The notes: generated by a model not told the origin, from the sequence alone. A DNA stretch of 64,000 bases from Competibacter_A sp002352125 (GCA_035441325.1 DAOROA010000002.1:1-64000), one strand, 5' to 3'. Positions 42,457-51,509 are shown, numbered from the stretch's first letter. Translations and numbers: made by a program.

Positions 42457-45400
42457 CTAGAGGATAGCGTTCTCTAAGCGCTGCCGGAACACCGCATAGT
42501 ATAGTACCGGGATGAACACCAGCGTCAGCAAGGTAGATACCAGAATACCGAAGATCAGCGAAATCGCTAATCCACGGAAAATCGGGTCATCGAGAATGAA
42601 CAGCGCCCCAAGCATTGCCGCCAACGCGGTCAAAATGATCGGTTTGGCCCGAACCGCGCTGGAGCGGATCACCGCTTCCTGAAACGGTGTGCCGCTGGCG
42701 ACTTCCAGATTGATGAAGTCTACCAGCAAGATCGAATTGCGGACGATGATGCCCGCCAGCGCAATCATGCCGATCATCGACGTGGCAGTGAACTGAGCGT
42801 GCAAAAGGGCGTGTCCAGGCATGACGCCGATAATGGTCAGGGGAATCGGCGCCATGATGATCAGCGGCACGAGATAGGAACGGAACTGCGCCACGACCAG
42901 CAGATAGATCAAAATTAATCCCACCGAATAGGCGATGCCCATGTCGCGGAAGGTTTCGTAGGTAATCTGCCATTCGCCATCCCATTTCAGGCTGTAGCCG
43001 TATGGATTGTCCGGCTGGTGAACGAAAAACTGTTCCAACTTGCCTTCAACGACGAGCCGGTCGCGCAAAGCGGCGAAGATTTCGAACATGCCGTACAAGG
43101 GACTATCCAATTTCCCCGCCATGTCGCCGAAAACGAACACTACCGGCAACAGATCCTTGTGATAGATGGACTTTTCGCGCTGTGTTTTCTCCACGTCCAC
43201 AATTTCCGACAGCGGTACTAACCGCCCGTCTCGACTTTCGGTTTTTAGTGCCAACACGCCGGCGGCGCTGGCTTTGTCGGCGGCCGGCAATTCCAGCCGG
43301 AGCGGAATCGGATACTTGGCGGTGCTGGAGTGCAAAAAGCTGACATCTTCGCCGCGCAAGGCGGTGTTGATGTCGGCGGCGACCGCTTGTTGCGATACGC
43401 CGAGCAAGGCCGCTTTCGCCCGGTCCACATGGACAATCAGCCGTTCGGATGGCGCCTCGACGGTGTCGTCCACATCCACGATGTCCGGTGTGGATTCGAA
43501 CACCGCTCGCACTTGCCGGGCGGCCGCGATCTGGCCCGGATAGTCCAAACCGTAAAGCTCCGCCACCAGCGGCGACATCACCGGCGGACCGGGCGGCACT
43601 TCGACCACTTTAACGTTGGCATCGTATCGCCCGCCGATCTCCCGCAACGGACCACGGACCGCTAAAGCGATTTCGTGGCTCTTGCGATGGCGATGCTTCT
43701 TGTCCACCAGGTTGACCTGAATGTCGCCGACGTTGGCGCCCGCCCGCAGGTAATATTGCCGCACGAGGCCGTTGAAATTGATCGGCGCGGCGGTACCGGC
43801 GTAAATCTGATAATCGGTGACCTCTTCGACCGTGGCCAGATAACGGCCCAATTCGCCCAGCACCCGCGCGGTCTGTTCTAGAGTCGTTCCCTCCGGCATA
43901 TCCACGACCACCTGGAATTCCGATTTATTATCGAAAGGCAACATCTTCAGCACAACGAGCTGAAAATAGGCCAAGCTCACCGAGCCACCGATCAGCAGCA
44001 GCACGCCGATGCCGAGCGTCCAGCGCAAAGGCCGGCCTTGGCGCCCGCGCAGAAAAGGACCGACCAGCCGCCGGAACAAGCGATGCGAAAAGTCCTCTCG
44101 TTTCGCCGGATCGGTCGAATTATCCTCTTCTCGGACAAGAGAAGGCGGCGCATCGGCGTCGGGGGCATCGAAACTTTCTCGCGGCGAATGTCGATGCTTC
44201 TCCATCACGCGCCGCAACACTCTGTAAGTCAGCCACGGCGTGAACACGAACGCTACGGCCAGCGAAATCAACATTCCCATGCTGGAATTGATCGGGATGG
44301 GGCTCATGTACGGCCCCATCAACCCGGAAACGAAAGCCATCGGCAACAAAGCCGCAATCACCGTGAAAGTCGCCAAAATGGTGGGGCCGCCGACCTCGTC
44401 CACCGCCAGCGGAATCGCTTCGAGCAAGCTGCGGCCTCCCAACTGGATATGGCGATGAATGTTTTCGACCACTACGATGGCATCGTCTACCAAAATGCCG
44501 ATGGAAAAGATCAGCGCGAACAGCGACACCCGGTTGAGCGTAAAACCCCAAGCCCAAGAAGCAAACAAGGTAATGGTCAAAGTCAGAACCACCGCCGCGC
44601 CAACGATGAGCGCCTCGCGCCAGCCCAGCGCCAGCAACACCAGCACGATGACCAACGAAGTGGCGAAAATTAGCTTCGCGATCAAAGTCATGGCTTTGTC
44701 GTTGGCCGTCACGCCATAATTCCGGGTGACGGTAACGTTGACCCCTTCGGGGATGAAAGTACCCTTGAGTTGCTCGACCCGCTGCAAGATCTGATCGGCG
44801 ATTTGCACCGCATTCTCGCCAGGTTTCTTGGCAATCGCCAAGGTTACAGCAGGAAACTCACCGCCGGTTTTGATACCGCTGCTTTCCGCCGCCGGCCCCG
44901 TCCCCAACCAAACATAGCGTTCTGGCCGATCCGGTCCCAGCTTCACGTCGGCGACATCGGCCAGATAAACCGGCGTGCCTTGATGGAGACCGACTACCAA
45001 GTTGCCGATCTCCTCGGGATCCATCAGAAAGCTGCCCGCCTGTACCGGAATTTCCCGGTTGTCACCCACTAAAGCTCCGGCGTCGGTCGAAGCGTTGGCG
45101 GCTTGCAGCGAACGGCGCAGTTCGGCGAGCGACAGCCCGTAACCGGATAGTTTGGCCGGATCGAACAACACTCGCACCACCCGATCCGGCGTGCCGATGG
45201 TATAGAGATCGCGCGTGCCGGGCACGCGCTTCAACTCGGTTTCCAGCGTATGCGCCACCCGCGCCAGATCGTCGGCACTGCGTCCGGAATCTTCTGTCCA
45301 CAAGGTCAGACCGACGATGGGCACGTCGTCGATGCCCTTGGGTTTGACGATGGGTTGACCAACTCCGAGATTGGGCGGCAGCCAATCGGCATTGGAATAA

Positions 45401-45768
45401 AGCTTGTTGTACAGCCGGACGATGGCGTCGGTGCGCGGCTGGCCGACGAGGAATTGCACGGTCAGCACCGCCAAGCCGGGGCGGGATACCGAGTAGACGT
45501 GTTCCACCCCTTCGATTTCCGCCAACATTTGTTCGGCTGGACCGCTGACCAGCCGCTCGACTTCCCGGGCGGTAGCGCCAGGGAAAGGGATGAACACGTT
45601 GGCGAAGGTCACGTTGATCTGCGGTTCCTCCTCGCGGGGGGTAATCAAGACCGCAAATATCCCCATTAGCAACCCCACCAACGCCAGCAGCGGGGTAATC
45701 TCGTTCTGCAGGAATTTTTTGGCGATGCTCCCGGACAGGCCAAGATGCGATTCGGCGGCGGCGCTCAT
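42457..45768 (-). CDS. RND-family efflux permease
   Basis: The 1103-residue inner-membrane pump has the AcrB-like layout: a first helix near residue 30, a large periplasmic loop, six helices (about 365-540), a second repeat and a C-terminal helix block. REEEPQINVTFANVFIPFPGA is the typical start of the first periplasmic domain, and VDDAIVVVENI lies in helix 4. A cytoplasmic insert between the halves (about residues 535-580) is charged. Substrate is not evident; the sequence resembles the group annotated as multidrug or solvent efflux. It follows the adaptor gene by 1 bp. Confidence 0.92.
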   Translation of the reverse strand: MSAAAESHLGLSGSIAKKFLQNEITPLLALVGLLMGIFAVLITPREEEPQINVTFANVFIPFPGATAREVERLVSGPAEQMLAEIEGVEHVYSVSRPGLAVLTVQFLVGQPRTDAIVRLYNKLYSNADWLPPNLGVGQPIVKPKGIDDVPIVGLTLWTEDSGRSADDLARVAHTLETELKRVPGTRDLYTIGTPDRVVRVLFDPAKLSGYGLSLAELRRSLQAANASTDAGALVGDNREIPVQAGSFLMDPEEIGNLVVGLHQGTPVYLADVADVKLGPDRPERYVWLGTGPAAESSGIKTGGEFPAVTLAIAKKPGENAVQIADQILQRVEQLKGTFIPEGVNVTVTRNYGVTANDKAMTLIAKLIFATSLVIVLVLLALGWREALIVGAAVVLTLTITLFASWAWGFTLNRVSLFALIFSIGILVDDAIVVVENIHRHIQLGGRSLLEAIPLAVDEVGGPTILATFTVIAALLPMAFVSGLMGPYMSPIPINSSMGMLISLAVAFVFTPWLTYRVLRRVMEKHRHSPRESFDAPDADAPPSLVREEDNSTDPAKREDFSHRLFRRLVGPFLRGRQGRPLRWTLGIGVLLLIGGSVSLAYFQLVVLKMLPFDNKSEFQVVVDMPEGTTLEQTARVLGELGRYLATVEEVTDYQIYAGTAAPINFNGLVRQYYLRAGANVGDIQVNLVDKKHRHRKSHEIALAVRGPLREIGGRYDANVKVVEVPPGPPVMSPLVAELYGLDYPGQIAAARQVRAVFESTPDIVDVDDTVEAPSERLIVHVDRAKAALLGVSQQAVAADINTALRGEDVSFLHSSTAKYPIPLRLELPAADKASAAGVLALKTESRDGRLVPLSEIVDVEKTQREKSIYHKDLLPVVFVFGDMAGKLDSPLYGMFEIFAALRDRLVVEGKLEQFFVHQPDNPYGYSLKWDGEWQITYETFRDMGIAYSVGLILIYLLVVAQFRSYLVPLIIMAPIPLTIIGVMPGHALLHAQFTATSMIGMIALAGIIVRNSILLVDFINLEVASGTPFQEAVIRSSAVRAKPIILTALAAMLGALFILDDPIFRGLAISLIFGILVSTLLTLVFIPVLYYAVFRQRLENAIL

Positions 45769-45769
45769 T

Positions 45770-46822
45770 TCACTTCTCCGCAGTCTGTTGCTGCCGTTCT
45801 TTCAGATAGATGCCGGCCTTGATCGGGTCCAGCGCCACCTGCTCGCCCGGTTCCAAACCGGCCAGGACTTCGGTTACTGCACCCTCGGTCCGGCCCGGCC
45901 GTACCTGTCGCAAGCTAACCTTCGTGTCCTCGATCACGTAAACGCCGCTCACTTCGCCACGCTGCACCAGCGCTTGTCGTGGCACCACCAACCGATTGTC
46001 CTCGCCGACCCGGAATGCGACTTTAACGAACATACCCGGATACAGATCTGGCGTTTTCTTGGGTAAATCGACGCGGACCTTGAACACGTTGCTCTGGGGA
46101 TCGGCATAGGGGAAAAAGGTCAGTTTCTCGGCGGCGATTTCGGTCCTGCCGTTCTGCGCCAGCACTCGCGCTTGCTTGTGCTGGCGCACCGGGACGATCA
46201 ATCTTTGCGGCACATCGGCCACCGCCCGCAATTCGTCGAGCGAGAAACCGGTCATGAGCGGCTTGCCGGGCTGAACGGTCTCGCCCAGTTGGACGTGCCG
46301 TTGCAGCACGATACCGCCATAGGGGGCGTTGATGGCGGTATAGCCCAACGATTCCTTGGCTTGAGCCACGCCGGCCTGGGCCGCTTCGAGCCGGGCCTTG
46401 GCGGCATCGAATGCAGCGGTGACCGCATCCATCTGGGCCTTGGATACCATCTGTTTTAGATAGACGCCACGAATGCGATTGTATTCGGCCTGCGCCTCGA
46501 AAAAACGGGCCTGCGCTTCGCGTAGATTAGCCTGGGCCTGATCGAGACCAGCGCGTTGTTCGATATTGCGCAGGCGGATAATCGGAGCGCCTTGCGGCAC
46601 GAAGTCGTTGACATCCACCATGATGTCCTCGACCCGCCCAGCGGTCTGGGCGGAAACGGTACTTTGGTTGACCGCTTCGATTACACCGTCGAGAACCTGC
46701 TCGCTAGGCATCGTTTGCATCGTCGCTTCGGCAACCGGAAACGGGAATTCGGCGGCGACAATTGGCCCCGGCGCGGTGGCCAGCAAAACCCAAAACAATA
46801 GCGAACGAGTTGGTGCGGACAT
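45770..46822 (-). CDS. RND periplasmic adaptor protein
   Basis: The 350-residue membrane-fusion protein has an N-terminal signal peptide (about residues 1-23, ending IVAAEF). Lipoyl half-motifs (VNQSTVSAQTAGRVEDI and GYTAINAPYGGIV) flank a short coiled-coil hairpin rich in Gln/Ala (about 90-150). Beta-barrel and membrane-proximal domains follow. It joins the RND pump to an outer-membrane channel, which is not encoded here. AAGGG lies 8 bp before the ATG. Confidence 0.9.
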   Translation of the reverse strand: MSAPTRSLLFWVLLATAPGPIVAAEFPFPVAEATMQTMPSEQVLDGVIEAVNQSTVSAQTAGRVEDIMVDVNDFVPQGAPIIRLRNIEQRAGLDQAQANLREAQARFFEAQAEYNRIRGVYLKQMVSKAQMDAVTAAFDAAKARLEAAQAGVAQAKESLGYTAINAPYGGIVLQRHVQLGETVQPGKPLMTGFSLDELRAVADVPQRLIVPVRQHKQARVLAQNGRTEIAAEKLTFFPYADPQSNVFKVRVDLPKKTPDLYPGMFVKVAFRVGEDNRLVVPRQALVQRGEVSGVYVIEDTKVSLRQVRPGRTEGAVTEVLAGLEPGEQVALDPIKAGIYLKERQQQTAEK

Positions 46823-46856
46823 GGAAATACCCTTCTAAGCTAACGATATGCTTTAT

Positions 46857-46876
46857 ATATTAGCAAATTCTAATAT
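46857..46876. promoter_or_regulatory. Palindromic operator candidate upstream of the RND operon
   Basis: ATATTAG (46857-46863) and CTAATAT (46870-46876) form a perfect 7-bp inverted repeat around CAAATT, in the only AT-rich patch between the adaptor gene and cobS. It lies 35 bp upstream of the adaptor ATG and overlaps probable promoter sequence (TATAAA-like on the minus strand). This symmetric AT-rich shape fits a dimeric repressor such as an ArsR- or TetR-type protein. No regulator gene is adjacent. Confidence 0.5.
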
Positions 46877-47016
46877 TTTTGCGGCAGGGAAACAACAAAC
46901 GGGAAACCGCACCACCCGTCGCCCGCTTCCGGAAATCGCAATCAAGGCAGGAAATTACGATGAGTCCGGACGGAACGCCCGGAATGCCGGTTTCGGCAGT
47001 GCACGCCGCCGGCTTT

Positions 47017-47760
47017 TCAATCCACCAGCAACGCGGACACCAACAATACGGCGGTCTCGGCCACTTCGCAGACCGCGCCCAAGGTATCGCCGGTGACGCC
47101 GCCCAAGCGGCTCAGCAACCAACGGCGCATGCCGAGAAATCCAACGCCGAGCACGCCGAGCAACACGCCACCCTGCCATCCGAGCAAGGCGACGACAGCA
47201 GCGGCAATCAGCAATAGCAACGCGCCGCAGCTCGAACGCGGCAGGTATTGGGCATAGGGCGTTCCCAAGCCGCCGGATCGTATATAAGGAGCGGTGATCA
47301 GCAATAGGACGATCACCGCGCGACCCAGTACCGGCGCCAACAGCAACACGGTACGCGCATCGCCGGCGAGCAGCGATTCCAGAGCGGCAAACTTGTTGAG
47401 CAAGATCAATACGATCACGACAATGGCGACCGGGCCGCTGCGCGGATCTTTCATGATTGCCAGAGTTCGATCCCGGTCGCCCTGGCCACCGATCCAGGCA
47501 TCGGCGGTATCGGCCAAGCCATCCAGATGCAAACCGCCGGTCAGCAAAACCCAAACCGCCAAGATCAAACCGGCCAACACGCCAGGATCGGTCGGCCACA
47601 GGATCGTGTGCAGCCCCGCCAGCAAGGCACCGATCCCGAGCCCGACCGCCGGAAAAAACAGCACCGATAATCCCAGCTCCTGCGGCTGCGGCGGCGAACC
47701 GGGCAAAGGTACCGGTAGCCGGGTGAGCAATTGCAGCGCCAGAACAAAGGCGCGGATCAT
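47017..47760 (-). CDS. cobS: Adenosylcobinamide-GDP ribazoletransferase
   Basis: CobS joins adenosylcobinamide-GDP with alpha-ribazole to make adenosylcobalamin at the membrane. From the ATG at 47760, which overlaps the cobC stop, it has 247 residues with several membrane helices. The motif GGLHLDGLADTADAW is the acidic signature of the family, followed by RTLAIMKDPRSGPVA. It is the last gene of the cob operon. Confidence 0.94.
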   Translation of the reverse strand: MIRAFVLALQLLTRLPVPLPGSPPQPQELGLSVLFFPAVGLGIGALLAGLHTILWPTDPGVLAGLILAVWVLLTGGLHLDGLADTADAWIGGQGDRDRTLAIMKDPRSGPVAIVVIVLILLNKFAALESLLAGDARTVLLLAPVLGRAVIVLLLITAPYIRSGGLGTPYAQYLPRSSCGALLLLIAAAVVALLGWQGGVLLGVLGVGFLGMRRWLLSRLGGVTGDTLGAVCEVAETAVLLVSALLVD

Positions 47761-48362
47761 GCCAAGCGGCCGTTGTGGAACACCAGATGAGGTTCGGAAC
47801 CCGGATCGCGATGCAGGCGAATTCGGCTGATGGCGGCGAACGGCACTTCGATTCGCCATATTCGCTGCACCGGCATATCCAGCAAGCGGCGGAGCACCAT
47901 GCGAATGACGCCGCCGTGGGCGACCAGCAGGATATGGCAACCCCGATAATGTTCCAGCAACGCGTCCCAAGCTTGGCCGATCCGCCGGTCGAAATCGGCG
48001 ATGGGTTCTCCCTGGGGAATGGGATAGGCGACCGGATCGCGCCAGAATCGAGCCAGCGTGAGGGGATCGGCAGCATTCACGTCGGCGACGCTACGGCCTT
48101 CCCAGATTCCGAAGCTCACCTCGACGAATTCGGGCACGATTTCCAGCGGCCGCTCCAGCCGCTCGGCCAGTTCGCGGGCAAACGCAGCGCAACGGATCAG
48201 CGGCGAGCTGACGATAGTTTGCCAGCCGCCATATTCGCCCACCGTCATTCGCATCTGCTGCCAACCGCACGGGCTGAGAGGATCGTCGATCGCTCCCCGG
48301 AATTTTTGGCCGCCTTCCGGCTCGCCGTGCCGCAACAGATCCACCGTGGTGAAATCGCTCAT
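47757..48362 (-). CDS. cobC: Alpha-ribazole phosphatase-like histidine phosphatase
   Basis: The 201-residue protein belongs to the histidine phosphatase superfamily, with the catalytic LLRHGEP near the start and the second catalytic LLVAHGGVIR near residue 150. By position in the operon it likely dephosphorylates alpha-ribazole-5'-phosphate. The start overlaps the cobT stop and the end overlaps the cobS start, both as ATGA. A longer frame upstream is a shadow of cobT. Confidence 0.9.
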   Translation of the reverse strand: MSDFTTVDLLRHGEPEGGQKFRGAIDDPLSPCGWQQMRMTVGEYGGWQTIVSSPLIRCAAFARELAERLERPLEIVPEFVEVSFGIWEGRSVADVNAADPLTLARFWRDPVAYPIPQGEPIADFDRRIGQAWDALLEHYRGCHILLVAHGGVIRMVLRRLLDMPVQRIWRIEVPFAAISRIRLHRDPGSEPHLVFHNGRLA

Positions 48363-49402
48363 GTTTGCGAAACCCCGGCTTCGGTGAAAGTTGCCATCCG
48401 GGCGTGCAGGGCAGCAGCGGCGCGCAGGATCGGCATCGCCACGGCCGCACCGCTGCCTTCGCCCAGCCGCATGCCCATATCGAGCAACGGCTTGACATCC
48501 AACGCATCCAGCAACCGGCGATGACCGGGTTCGGCGGAGCAGTGCGCATAAAACAACCATGCAGCCAGTTGCGGTTGCAGCCGCACCGCCACCAGCGCGG
48601 CCACGGTGGCGATAAAACCGTCCACCAGCGCCGGCACGCCCAGTTGGCCGCAACGCAAGTAAGCGCCCGCCAGCGCGGCGATTTCGAAACCGCCCAGCCG
48701 CTGCAAAGCGACCAAGGGTTGGTCGCTGCGATGCTGGGCCAGCGCCCGCTCGATGACCAGCGCCTTGCGAACGACGCCGACGGCATCCAATCCGGTACCG
48801 GGGCCAGCGAGTTGCGCGGCAGGCAGGCCAAGCAGGGAACAGGCGACGGCGACGGCGCTGGTGGTGTTGCCGATACCCATCTCGCCGCCGACGAACAGGT
48901 GCGCACCCCCGATCGCAGCCCGTTCGGCGGCATCGCGGCCGGCAATCAACGCATCGTGCAGTTGCGCGACCGTCATGGCCGGCCCGTGGACGAAGTTGGC
49001 AGTACCGGATCCTACCCTGGCATCCAGCACGCCGGGCAAATCTTCCAGCGGTTGCACCGTGCCGACGTTGACGACTTCGAGCCGCGCGTTCCACTCCCGC
49101 GCCAGCACGCTAATCGCAGCGCCGCCACGCGCGAAATTGCGGACCATTTCGGCGGTCACCACTTGCGGGAAGGCGGAAACACCCTCGGCCGTCACGCCGT
49201 GATCGCCTGCGAACACGGTTATCCAAACGTGATCCACCCGCGGCTGTTGGGTACCTTGCATGGCTGCCAAGACAACGCCAAAATCTTCCAATCGACCCAA
49301 GGAACCGGGTGGCTTGGTCAGTTGCGACTGGCGCCCGCGGGCGGCGGCCAACACGACATCGTCCAAATCGGAAACGGGATCGTCAAACCAATGATGGCTC
49401 AT
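48359..49402 (-). CDS. cobT: Nicotinate-nucleotide-dimethylbenzimidazole phosphoribosyltransferase
   Basis: CobT makes alpha-ribazole-5'-phosphate, the lower-ligand nucleotide of cobalamin. The 347 residues carry KPPGSLGRLEDFGVVLA near residue 30, VFAGDHGVTAEGVSAFPQ near 75, GEMGIGNTTSAVAVACSLLG near 175 and the C-terminal DMGMRLGEGSGAA with the catalytic Glu. It overlaps cobU and cobC by ATGA. Confidence 0.96.
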   Translation of the reverse strand: MSHHWFDDPVSDLDDVVLAAARGRQSQLTKPPGSLGRLEDFGVVLAAMQGTQQPRVDHVWITVFAGDHGVTAEGVSAFPQVVTAEMVRNFARGGAAISVLAREWNARLEVVNVGTVQPLEDLPGVLDARVGSGTANFVHGPAMTVAQLHDALIAGRDAAERAAIGGAHLFVGGEMGIGNTTSAVAVACSLLGLPAAQLAGPGTGLDAVGVVRKALVIERALAQHRSDQPLVALQRLGGFEIAALAGAYLRCGQLGVPALVDGFIATVAALVAVRLQPQLAAWLFYAHCSAEPGHRRLLDALDVKPLLDMGMRLGEGSGAAVAMPILRAAAALHARMATFTEAGVSQT

Positions 49403-49917
49403 GCGGAACAGTCCTTGAGAGTAAGAGGTAAACCCGCGACCACGAAGGTCGCTCGGTCGCAGCGGCTGGCGACCGCCTGATGCAGCCGGCCCGCTTCGTC
49501 GCGAAATCGCCGGGCCAAGGGGTTGGCGGGAACGATGCCCTGCCCCACTTCGTTGCTGACCAGCAGTATCTGGCCGGGCAAACTCGGGATCGCATCCAGC
49601 AAGGCGTTCGTTTCGGCATCCAGCCGATCATCCCCCGCAGCCAGCAGGTTGCCGAGCCACAGGGTGAGGCAATCGACCAACAAGCAACGATCTGGGGCGG
49701 CGCAGTTGTTCAGCGCTTTGGCCAGCGCTAGCGGCTCTTCGATCAATCCCCAATCTTTGGGGCGTTCGGCGCGATGGCGGGCGATGCGTTCGGCCATCTC
49801 CGCGTCGCCGGCTTGCGCGGTGGCGAAATAGATCACGTTCAGACCGCTGGCGAGCGCCCGCTGCTGGGCGAAGGCGCTCTTGCCAGAACGAGCGCCACCG
49901 AGGATGAGTTCTTTCAT
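49399..49917 (-). CDS. cobU: Adenosylcobinamide kinase / guanylyltransferase
   Basis: This bifunctional enzyme phosphorylates adenosylcobinamide and then transfers GMP to it. The 172 residues have the P-loop GGARSGKSAFAQ at the N-terminus, ATAQAGDAEMAERIARHRAER with the guanylylated His, and DCLTLWLGNLL. It is the first gene of cobU-cobT-cobC-cobS. No cobalamin riboswitch core (AGCCACTG-like box) is seen in the 180 bp upstream. Confidence 0.95.
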   Translation of the reverse strand: MKELILGGARSGKSAFAQQRALASGLNVIYFATAQAGDAEMAERIARHRAERPKDWGLIEEPLALAKALNNCAAPDRCLLVDCLTLWLGNLLAAGDDRLDAETNALLDAIPSLPGQILLVSNEVGQGIVPANPLARRFRDEAGRLHQAVASRCDRATFVVAGLPLTLKDCSA

Positions 49918-50096
49918 GTCAACGACTTATAATTTTTTCACCGCAAACCGCCGCTAGGGCGGCCTATTATCGTCGATTTCGAACAATTACCAAACGCGGC
50001 CGGCAACGCATTTTCATCGGCCGATGGGCATCGATAGCGACGACGGCGCCCATCAACATACTTCCCGCGAGCGGGACCAAAAATTACTGGGTTTAT

Positions 50097-50876
50097 ATGA
50101 GCGACACCTTCACCGACCATTTCGCTTCCGTTGCCGCCGACTATGCCGGTTTTCGCCCCACTTACCCGGCAAAGCTGTTCGCGTGGCTGGCGGACATCGC
50201 GCCCGGTCGTACCCTCGCCTGGGACTGTGCGGCAGGTAGCGGGCAAGCATCGCGCGATTTGGCCTTGCACTTCGAGCGGGTGGTCGCCACCGATGCCAGC
50301 TCGGCGCAGATCGCCGCCGCCATGCCCCAGCCGGGCGTGGAATATCGGGTCGCGGCAGCCGAAGCATCCGGTCTGCCGGATGCGGCCGTCGATCTCGTCG
50401 CGGTCGCCCAAGCGCTGCACTGGCTCGACCTGGACCGCTTCTACGCCGAAACGCGGCGGGTGCTGAAACCTGGCGGCATCCTGGCGGTATGGAGTTATGG
50501 CGTGCTTTCGGTCGAAGGCGCAACGGCGAATGCGCAAGTGGAGGCGTTCTACCGCGATACCGTCGGCCCGTACTGGCCACCCGAACGCCGGCTCGTCGAA
50601 AGCGGCTACCGAACGCTGCCCTTCCCGTTCGCCGAAATTCCCGCGCCTGCGTTCGACATGGAAGCGCATTGGACTTTATCGGAACTCCTTGGCTACATTC
50701 GTAGCTGGTCGGCAACCGGCCGCTATATCGCCGAGCGAGGTCACGATCCCGTGGCACCATTGGCGACGGAGCTGTCGCCTCTTTGGACGCCGCCGCACGA
50801 CCGGCGCCGGGTGACATGGCCGCTGGCGGTGCGGGTCGGCAAGGCGTCACCGGTCGCCGGCAGACACAATCGATGA
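50097..50876 (+). CDS. Class I SAM-dependent methyltransferase
   Basis: The 259-residue protein has the Methyltransf_11 fold: an AdoMet loop DCAAGSGQASRDL near residue 43, an acidic end of strand 2 (VVATDASSAQI), VDLVAVAQALHWLDLDRF and RVLKPGGILAVWSYG. The sequence resembles the group of TAM/Crg1-like methyltransferases acting on small carboxylates, but the substrate cannot be told. It is divergent from cobU and alone. The ribosome-binding site is weak. Confidence 0.85.
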   Translation: MSDTFTDHFASVAADYAGFRPTYPAKLFAWLADIAPGRTLAWDCAAGSGQASRDLALHFERVVATDASSAQIAAAMPQPGVEYRVAAAEASGLPDAAVDLVAVAQALHWLDLDRFYAETRRVLKPGGILAVWSYGVLSVEGATANAQVEAFYRDTVGPYWPPERRLVESGYRTLPFPFAEIPAPAFDMEAHWTLSELLGYIRSWSATGRYIAERGHDPVAPLATELSPLWTPPHDRRRVTWPLAVRVGKASPVAGRHNR

Positions 50877-50973
50877 AATTGCGTTCGGATTCGGTTGCCC
50901 CTGCGACCGTCCGGCCAAATCGATCACGGGATCAGCGCATCCGCCGCCGGTTTATTCGCCGCACCGCCTGGCG

Positions 50974-51002
50974 TTGCGCGCCTCGGGCTTTCCCCCTAGA
51001 AT
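50974..51002 (+). promoter_or_regulatory. Promoter of the rpsF operon
   Basis: TTGCGC (50974-50979) and TAGAAT (50997-51002) are spaced by 17 bp. Transcription would start near 51009, giving a leader of about 75 nt before the rpsF ATG. Confidence 0.6.
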
Positions 51003-51013
51003 GACTGCCCCTT

Positions 51014-51065
51014 GCGGCCCCCGGGCCGCGACTCCTTGCCTCACCGCGCCGCGGGAGGCTGTTTT
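51014..51065 (+). promoter_or_regulatory. rpsF leader with two hairpins, attenuator-like
   Basis: The leader can form a perfect GCGGCCC/GGGCCGC stem (51014-51029) and a second stem at 51038-51059 (GCCTC with GAGGC and CCGC with GCGG, one bulged A, loop GCC). The second is followed by TGTTTT (51060-51065), the form of an intrinsic terminator. AGGGAG and the rpsF ATG follow within 20 nt. Autoregulation of rpsF operons by the S6:S18 complex through leader RNA is known in other bacteria; whether this leader does so is inference. Confidence 0.5.
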
Positions 51066-51083
51066 CATCCGTAGGGAGCCCCG

Positions 51084-51509
51084 ATGCGACATTACGAAAT
51101 CGTCTTTATGGTCCACCCCGACCAGAGCGAACAAGTCCCGGCAATGATCGAGCGTTATCGCGCGATGATCCAGGAGGACGGCGGCCAAATCCACCGTTTA
51201 GAAGATTGGGGCCGCCGGCAGTTGGCTTATCCGATCAACAAAATCCATAAGGCGCACTACGTGCTGATGAACATCGAGTGCAGCCAAGCCGTATTGCAGG
51301 AAATTCAAAGCGCGTTTCGCTTCAACGACGCCGTCATCCGCAATCTCGTCATCCAGCGCGACGGTCCCGAAACCGAGCCATCTCCGTTGATCAAATCTCG
51401 CGACGAACGCGACAGCCACGGGGATCGCGACAGCCACGGGGATCGCGAGGGACGCACCGACCGCGAAGAGGCCGACGACGAGGCCGAAGCGGACGACGAA
51501 GCCGCTTGA
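51084..51509 (+). CDS. rpsF: 30S ribosomal protein S6
   Basis: S6 binds S18 on the platform of the small subunit. The 141 residues start MRHYEIVFMVHPDQSEQVP, with the conserved GRRQLAYPINKIHKAHYVLMN core. After about residue 100 comes a highly charged tail with a duplicated DSHGDR unit, then an Asp/Glu/Ala-rich end. In E. coli a glutamate tail is added by RimK; here a long acidic tail is encoded. The ribosome-binding site is AGGGAG. Confidence 0.97.
   Translation: MRHYEIVFMVHPDQSEQVPAMIERYRAMIQEDGGQIHRLEDWGRRQLAYPINKIHKAHYVLMNIECSQAVLQEIQSAFRFNDAVIRNLVIQRDGPETEPSPLIKSRDERDSHGDRDSHGDREGRTDREEADDEAEADDEAA
51411..51446 (+). repeat. 18-bp tandem duplication inside rpsF
   Basis: Two identical adjacent copies of an 18-bp unit (51411-51428 and 51429-51446) encode DSHGDR twice. 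The unit keeps frame, and looks like a recent slippage product in the disordered S6 tail. Confidence 0.85.

Noticed and set aside
49918..50096. Possible cobalamin riboswitch upstream of cobU
   Set aside because: The region is short and has no AGCCACTG or CAGTGGCT box on either strand. Only a small CCGCC/GGCGG stem is present.
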